Origin: Halobellus rarus
Lineage (GTDB): Archaea > Halobacteriota > Halobacteria > Halobacteriales > Haloferacaceae
Length of the DNA: 64,000 bases
Reading direction: 5' to 3'
Assembly: GCF_024494595.1 (NCBI RefSeq)
Contig: NZ_JANHDI010000007.1
Location: 124,001-188,000, forward strand
The position numbers and the translations under genes were made by a program. This document shows, piece after piece, positions 59,641 to 64,000 of this stretch (its first letter is position 1; each line of letters starts with the position of its first letter). The notes beneath the pieces were generated by a model. That model saw only the letters and a list, made by a program, of their open reading frames with translations. It was not told where the DNA came from and made no database searches.

Positions 59641-61050
59641 TCACACGGGGAACCGAACTGTCTCCTCGGCGGTGACGTCTTCGGGCGTCACCTCGCTGCC
59701 GTCGACCTCCACCGACTCGCCCGAGGCCAACCGGCCGAACGCCGGGCCCTCGGGGACGCCCGCCGCGGCGGCGGCGGCCGGATCGAAGGTATCCCGCGTC
59801 GCGACCACCTCGCCGTCGGTCCGCGTGACGTCGTCGTACTTCGCCTCGAGGACCGCGGCGACGGCGTCGACGAGCGCGTCCAGGGCGTCGACGTCGACTA
59901 TGGCGACCCGTCCCCGCGGCTTCGTTCCCCCCTCGACAGTCTCGAACGCGAGCGCGTGGGTCTCGACGGCCTCGAACGTCGCGTCCCGATCGATCCCCGA
60001 CGCCTCCGCGAGGAGGTCGTCCGGGAGGGAGACGACCTCGTAGGGCGCCCCCAGACCATCTGCGGCGTCGGCCGCTTCGACGGTCTCCGCGTCCGTCCCG
60101 AACCGGAGACCGCCGTCGACCCGCGAGAGCGCCCCTTCCAGCGACGCGACGAGGTCGAGGGGGACGCCGGAGGTCTCGCGGAGGTACGTCTCTCCCACGA
60201 CGCGGTAGCCGAGGTCCTCGACGACGGCTTCCAGTTCGGGGTCGTCACCGACGACGAGGGCCCGCTCGGCGGCCGACTGCTCGAACGCGCGGTCGAGGAC
60301 GTCCGCGTTCGCCGACGGGTCCCCCATCGAATTCAGCACCCAGTCGGCCCCGACGTGGCCGACGGCCCAGTCCGTCTCGCGGACGATCCGCTCGAACTGC
60401 GGCGCGTAGTGACCGCCGCCGAACCCGACGATCTGTCGACGTCGTCCGGTCGACCCGGCGGCGGGTGCGCCGTCGGCGACGCCGGAGACCGACTCGGACG
60501 CGTCGGCGGCGACGCCCGAGAGTTCCAGCACGGCGCGCGCGACCGCCCGCGCGCCCTCCGGGTCCTCCCACTCGGACTCGCTGCTGCCGAGTTCGACGAA
60601 CAGGGAGGGCGCGCCCACGTCGCTCGGGCCGTGGTGCGTGCACTCGATGCCGACCTCGTAGCCGTCGGGGGCGTGGCGGTCGAACGCCTCGACGACGGCG
60701 CGCTGGACGTTCGGACAGGCGCGCGCGAGTTCGCCCGGACTCCCGCCGTACTCGGCCGGCCCGAAGTTACCCGTGAAGTGCGCCGTCAGGAGCGGCCCGG
60801 TTTCGCCGGCGTGCCGGGAGAGGAAGGCGACGAATTCGGGAGATTCCGAAAACGCCTCGGCGACGCCGTCGAGTTCGAGGTGCCACTCGTCGAACTCGCG
60901 GAGTTCGAAGTCGTCGTGGCGGTAGTACCTCCCGCCGCCGTCGGCGTCGCTCGCAGGGTCCTCGCGGGACTCCCACTCCGCGAGCGACCGCAGCGCCTCG
61001 CCGATGGCGACCGATGCCGAGTCCGCGCGGCTGACGACCAGTCCGATCAC
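59641..61050 (-). CDS. dtdA: D-aminoacyl-tRNA deacylase (archaeal DtdA)
   Basis: A 469-residue archaeal DTD2-type enzyme that removes D-amino acids (and other wrong acyl groups) from tRNA. Seen: start [35 protein letters not shown] near residue 90, [13 protein letters not shown] near residue 133 with two histidines, and [15 protein letters not shown] near residue 208. The C-terminal 200 residues carry an additional acidic domain ([17 protein letters not shown] onward) not found in the core enzyme. The start is GTG at 61050. Known: the core family is archaeal and plant. The C-terminal domain is a haloarchaeal elaboration with no clear role. Confidence 0.92.
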   Translation of the reverse strand: MIGLVVSRADSASVAIGEALRSLAEWESREDPASDADGGGRYYRHDDFELREFDEWHLELDGVAEAFSESPEFVAFLSRHAGETGPLLTAHFTGNFGPAEYGGSPGELARACPNVQRAVVEAFDRHAPDGYEVGIECTHHGPSDVGAPSLFVELGSSESEWEDPEGARAVARAVLELSGVAADASESVSGVADGAPAAGSTGRRRQIVGFGGGHYAPQFERIVRETDWAVGHVGADWVLNSMGDPSANADVLDRAFEQSAAERALVVGDDPELEAVVEDLGYRVVGETYLRETSGVPLDLVASLEGALSRVDGGLRFGTDAETVEAADAADGLGAPYEVVSLPDDLLAEASGIDRDATFEAVETHALAFETVEGGTKPRGRVAIVDVDALDALVDAVAAVLEAKYDDVTRTDGEVVATRDTFDPAAAAAAGVPEGPAFGRLASGESVEVDGSEVTPEDVTAEETVRFPV

Positions 61051-61169
61051 GACCGGCAGTGGGCTCTTCTTCGTATAAAGAGTCTCGGAGCGCAGCGGGT
61101 CTCTGCGTCGGCGTCACGCGAGCGATGCGACCGAGTCGAACCGGCGTTCAATCGGCGTTCAATCGACCT

Positions 61170-62492
61170 TCAATCCGCTCTCTCGGGCTCCGGCAGCGGC
61201 GTTCCGCGGATGTTGGCGACGGTGACCGTCCAGAGGTGGCGGAGGTCGCCGCGGCGGCTGACGAGGAGACCGGTCCCGAGCACGATGTACACGGCCGTGT
61301 AAGCGAGCAGCAGGTAGATCGAGTACTGTTCGGCGAGCGCCTCCGGATACAGCCTGATGAACGCGAACTCGGCTATCACCTGCGAGAGGAAGAGGACGAG
61401 AAGCGTCACCGCCTCGCGGACGCTGATCCGGAAGTTCACGAGGATGGCAATCGCGAAGAAGCTCTGGGCGGCGGTGAGCCAGATCTCGGCGGCCTGCTTG
61501 AAGTCGAACGGCAGCACGCCGTAGGAGCCGAGCGAGATGCTGTAGACGACGGAGAGCGTCCCGATGAGGAGCGTCCACTGGTTCAGCTTCGAGGAGATGA
61601 GCGCGTTGAACGCGGCGGTCGAGCGCGCCTTGTTCACCAGGTAGGCCGTCACGATGAGTTCGGGGCTCTCGGAGGCCAGCGGCGCGATCCACTGGATCAT
61701 GAAGAACTCGGGGATGCCGAACCGAAGCCCGAGCGACTCCAGGCCGTGAGCGAACGGCTCGACCGCGGTGAAGATCAGGAACCCCGAGTAGGCGAACAGC
61801 GCGAGGACGATGGGGACGCGGACGCCCCGCGGTCTCGCCTGGAAGTACGCGGGGACGCCGATCTGCTCGTCGTGGTCCTCGACGTCGCCGCGGATGATGA
61901 TCGCGATGTAGGTGACGTACAGCCCCACGAGAACGATGGTGTCGATGGCGTCGATGCCGCCGTTGAGCGGGACGAAGAAGGCGAAGACCGTCGCGAGGAA
62001 GAGAAAGAGGATCTCCGTCGAGATGCTCGGATCGAGTTTGACCGCGTCGCGGAGGGCCCCTTCGCGGTTCACGACGCTCGTGTCCGCCCGCGATCCGGAC
62101 GTCGCCTTGTAGATCGAGAACAGCGCGATTCCCGACCAGCCCAAGCCGATGAGGATGCGGTTCGCGCCGGTCATGTTCGCGACCGCGAGGTTCGCCTTCG
62201 ACGGGTCGGTCGCCGCCTGCCACGCGTAGAGCGCGTCGACGGCGTACTCGGGCGCGACCGCGAGCACGGCGAGCACGGCGATGGCGAACGCCCGCGGGAC
62301 GTCCTTCTCCGCCGTTTCCGCCCCCCACGCGAGGAGGAACGACGCACCGAGGACGGCGAGTCCGGCGACACTCACGACCGTCAGCGGCGCGAACCCCTCG
62401 GACAGCCCCGTCGCCCACGAGACGACCCACGGGAGGGTCACGAGGAGCGCTCCCCCCGCGGCGGTGAGCGGGTGGCGCAAGCGAGAAGTCAT
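61170..62492 (-). CDS. Cation/calcium exchanger-family membrane protein
   Basis: A 440-residue membrane protein with about 11 helices in two inverted halves. Seen: alpha-1-like [18 protein letters not shown] near residue 78 and [15 protein letters not shown] near residue 105, and the alpha-2-like [18 protein letters not shown] near residue 270 with [17 protein letters not shown]. These are the paired ion-binding repeats of the CaCA superfamily. Known: members exchange Ca2+, Na+ or K+ across the membrane. The Asn in the first repeat and Glu in both repeats are present. The ion cannot be read. The gene is on its own, with the aroE gene divergent. Confidence 0.88.
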   Translation of the reverse strand: MTSRLRHPLTAAGGALLVTLPWVVSWATGLSEGFAPLTVVSVAGLAVLGASFLLAWGAETAEKDVPRAFAIAVLAVLAVAPEYAVDALYAWQAATDPSKANLAVANMTGANRILIGLGWSGIALFSIYKATSGSRADTSVVNREGALRDAVKLDPSISTEILFLFLATVFAFFVPLNGGIDAIDTIVLVGLYVTYIAIIIRGDVEDHDEQIGVPAYFQARPRGVRVPIVLALFAYSGFLIFTAVEPFAHGLESLGLRFGIPEFFMIQWIAPLASESPELIVTAYLVNKARSTAAFNALISSKLNQWTLLIGTLSVVYSISLGSYGVLPFDFKQAAEIWLTAAQSFFAIAILVNFRISVREAVTLLVLFLSQVIAEFAFIRLYPEALAEQYSIYLLLAYTAVYIVLGTGLLVSRRGDLRHLWTVTVANIRGTPLPEPERAD

Positions 62493-62619
62493 TACCCGAT
62501 GTGGCTCGGTGACCCGCCTATCTCTTGCGGTTCACGACGACGCGCGGAACGGCTCTGCGGTCACAGCGACGCGCGAAACGGCCCCACGAGTGACCCCGTG
62601 AGACTGGCCGCCGAACCAC

Positions 62620-62629
62620 CATTTAATTC
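62620..62629 (+). promoter_or_regulatory. TATA-like box for aroE
   Basis: The sequence catttaattc lies 23-32 bases before the ATG at 62652, which supports that start. Confidence 0.55.
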
Positions 62630-62651
62630 GGTCGCGGGGAGACGACTGAGT

Positions 62652-63458
62652 ATGCAGGTCTACGGACTCCTCGGGAACCCGGTCGAACACTCGCTGTCGC
62701 CGCCGATGCACGAGGCCGCCTACGGGGCGCTCGGCATCGACGCGCGCTACGTCACCTTCGAGCCCGATCGCGACGCCGCGGCCGACGCGGTCGACGCCGC
62801 CGAAACGCTCGGTATCGCGGGACTGAACGTCACGATCCCGTTCAAGCGAGACGTCCTCGACGCGGTCGAACCGGACGACGTCGCCCGGCGGGTCGGTGCC
62901 GTGAACACGATCGACTTCTCCGGCGAGGAGCCGAGCGGGCACAACACCGACGTCGCGGGCGTCGAGCGAGCGTTCACCCACCAGGACGTCGCGATCGACG
63001 GCCGCGACGCCGTCCTCGTCGGTGCCGGCGGAGCGGGCCGCGCGGCCGCGTTCGCCCTCGCGGACGCCGGCGCGTCGGTCCACATCGCCAACCGCACGGT
63101 CGACCGTGCGGAGTCGCTCGCCGCCGACGTCCCCGGCGCGACCGCCGGCGGTCTCGACACGCTCGATCGCGTCGCCGAGGCCGATCTGCTCGTCAACGCG
63201 ACGAGCGTCGGGATGGAACCGGACGTCGACGAGACGCCGGTTCCGGCAGAACACCTCCACGGCGACCTGGCCGTCCTCGACGCCGTCTACACGCCGATGG
63301 AGACGCGGCTCCTGCGGGACGCGGCGTCGGCCGGCGCGACGACGGTCGACGGCGCGTGGATGCTGCTGTTTCAGGGCGTCGAGGCGTTCGAGCTGTGGAC
63401 CGGACGCGACGCCCCCGTCGAGGCGATGAACGAGGCGCTGCGAGCGGAACTCGACTGA
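62652..63458 (+). CDS. aroE: Shikimate dehydrogenase
   Basis: A 268-residue enzyme that reduces 3-dehydroshikimate with NADPH in aromatic amino-acid synthesis. Seen: [20 protein letters not shown] at residues 5-24 with SLSPxx[10 protein letters not shown] near residue 59 with catalytic Lys, NTDVAG near residue 98, the nucleotide loop GAGGAGRAA near residue 120, NRT near residue 147, and [10 protein letters not shown] near residue 179. All catalytic residues are present. The frame upstream of 62652 runs against the exchanger gene and is not used. Confidence 0.97.
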   Translation: MQVYGLLGNPVEHSLSPPMHEAAYGALGIDARYVTFEPDRDAAADAVDAAETLGIAGLNVTIPFKRDVLDAVEPDDVARRVGAVNTIDFSGEEPSGHNTDVAGVERAFTHQDVAIDGRDAVLVGAGGAGRAAAFALADAGASVHIANRTVDRAESLAADVPGATAGGLDTLDRVAEADLLVNATSVGMEPDVDETPVPAEHLHGDLAVLDAVYTPMETRLLRDAASAGATTVDGAWMLLFQGVEAFELWTGRDAPVEAMNEALRAELD

Positions 63459-63498
63459 GATCGGGGGCGGGCGGTCAGCCGTCGTTCTCGGAGATGCA

Positions 63499-63996
63499 TC
63501 AACATTTGTCCGCCGCCGGACCGACGGCCGGCCGGTCGATCTCGACCTCGATCAGGATCGAGCTCTGCCCGTCCTCGGGCCGGTGGACCATCCGGTAGGT
63601 CTCGCCCTCGCAGGCCGGGTTGAGAGCTCCATCGCTGCCGAACCCGTCGATGTGGGCGTAGTCGCCGGCGGTGAGGGGACCCGATGTCGTCCAGACCTCG
63701 TCCCACCGGACCGAGTTCCCGTCGCTGTCGACGACGTAGAAGTCCTCTCCGGGTTCGATCTGTCCGCCGGTGAGCGTGATGTTCACGTACGGACGCGAAT
63801 CGGTGTTGCCGGCTCCGTCGGCGACGTGTTCCGTCTGGTGGCGGTACTGCGGCGACGGCTCGCCGGGCAGTTCGATCCCGAGCAGCAGGCCGCCGAAGAC
63901 GGCGACGAGAGCGACGACGATCGCGAGCATCAGCGCCACGCCGACGACGGGCGAGACGCCGCGCCGAGACGAGCGGAGGTGGAGGCGGGGACCCAT
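63499..63996 (-). CDS. Type IV pilin (PilA-like)
   Basis: A 165-residue pilin. Seen: RSSRRGVSPVVGVALMLAIV, the haloarchaeal prepilin motif RRG|VSPVVG with the cleavage after Gly, then a hydrophobic helix (residues 13-38) and a beta-rich head with two cysteines (PACEGETY, ADKC). Known: PibD cleaves such signals and the helix packs into the pilus core. The gene has no ATPase next to it within the window; it could be assembled by either ATPase pair. The ATG at 63996 is the last codon start in the window. Confidence 0.9.
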   Translation of the reverse strand: MGPRLHLRSSRRGVSPVVGVALMLAIVVALVAVFGGLLLGIELPGEPSPQYRHQTEHVADGAGNTDSRPYVNITLTGGQIEPGEDFYVVDSDGNSVRWDEVWTTSGPLTAGDYAHIDGFGSDGALNPACEGETYRMVHRPEDGQSSILIEVEIDRPAVGPAADKC

Positions 63997-64000
63997 TGGG

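Overview
The window is a GC-rich stretch of a haloarchaeal (class Halobacteria) chromosome. The evidence is a strongly acidic proteome, many genes with an AT-rich TATA-like box about 20 to 35 bases before the start codon (nearly leaderless mRNAs), archaeal information-processing genes (Spt5, SecE, FtsZ1, GatB, D-aminoacyl-tRNA deacylase), haloarchaeal domain families of unknown function, and archaeal type IV pilus machinery. The genus cannot be fixed from the sequence alone. I see no rRNA, CRISPR array, transposase or phage integrase.

Layout. 1-4.4 kb: the 3'-truncated front of a 7TM-PAS sensor kinase, a phosphoribosyltransferase, an AEC permease and methylthioadenosine phosphorylase. 4.4-9.5 kb: a chromosome-organisation operon (small coiled-coil protein, SMC, ScpA). 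9.7-11.9 kb: an MFS carrier with a hydrolase that has lost its nucleophile serine. 12-15.8 kb: gatB, then a sulfur operon (TusA-like, SQR-like flavoprotein, DUF1641). 15.8-18.6 kb: a zinc-ribbon protein and topoisomerase I. 18.6-21.1 kb: a winged-helix membrane regulator with an exported, sequon-rich DUF1102-like protein, next to an AT-rich island carrying a second DUF1102-like gene. 21.1-22.1 kb: a HisG-like protein.

22.2-36 kb is the most distinctive block. A divergent coiled-coil protein and a 52-residue membrane protein precede a tightly overlapping operon of a pilus-type ATPase, a GspF/TadC-type membrane platform and five different single-helix pilin-like proteins. A further pilin-like gene lies on the other strand. 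A second ATPase/platform pair without pilins lies at 44.9-49 kb, and an ordinary PilA-type pilin sits at the right edge.

36.2-44.8 kb: stand-alone glutamate synthase, tRNA-Gly(UCC), a thioredoxin-reductase-like flavoprotein, a Tat-exported protein with a papain-like Cys/His/Asp pattern, and a Trm9-like methyltransferase. 49-57.4 kb: 4-alpha-glucanotransferase, an SDR, an ArsA/Get3-type ATPase, an HD hydrolase, an aminotransferase, a CinA C-terminal-domain deamidase, a DUF457/YdjM-like membrane protein, a PHP-like protein and a tandem C2H2 zinc-finger protein. 57.5-63.5 kb: the spt5-secE-ftsZ1 group, dtdA, a cation/calcium exchanger-family protein and aroE.

The best candidate for an undescribed system is the 22-36 kb pilus-like secretion or surface apparatus. 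Its five minor-pilin-like genes overlap one another and share only a short Arg-Gly/Ala-Gln/Val signature ahead of the membrane helix. DUF numbers quoted are from memory and were not checked against a database.
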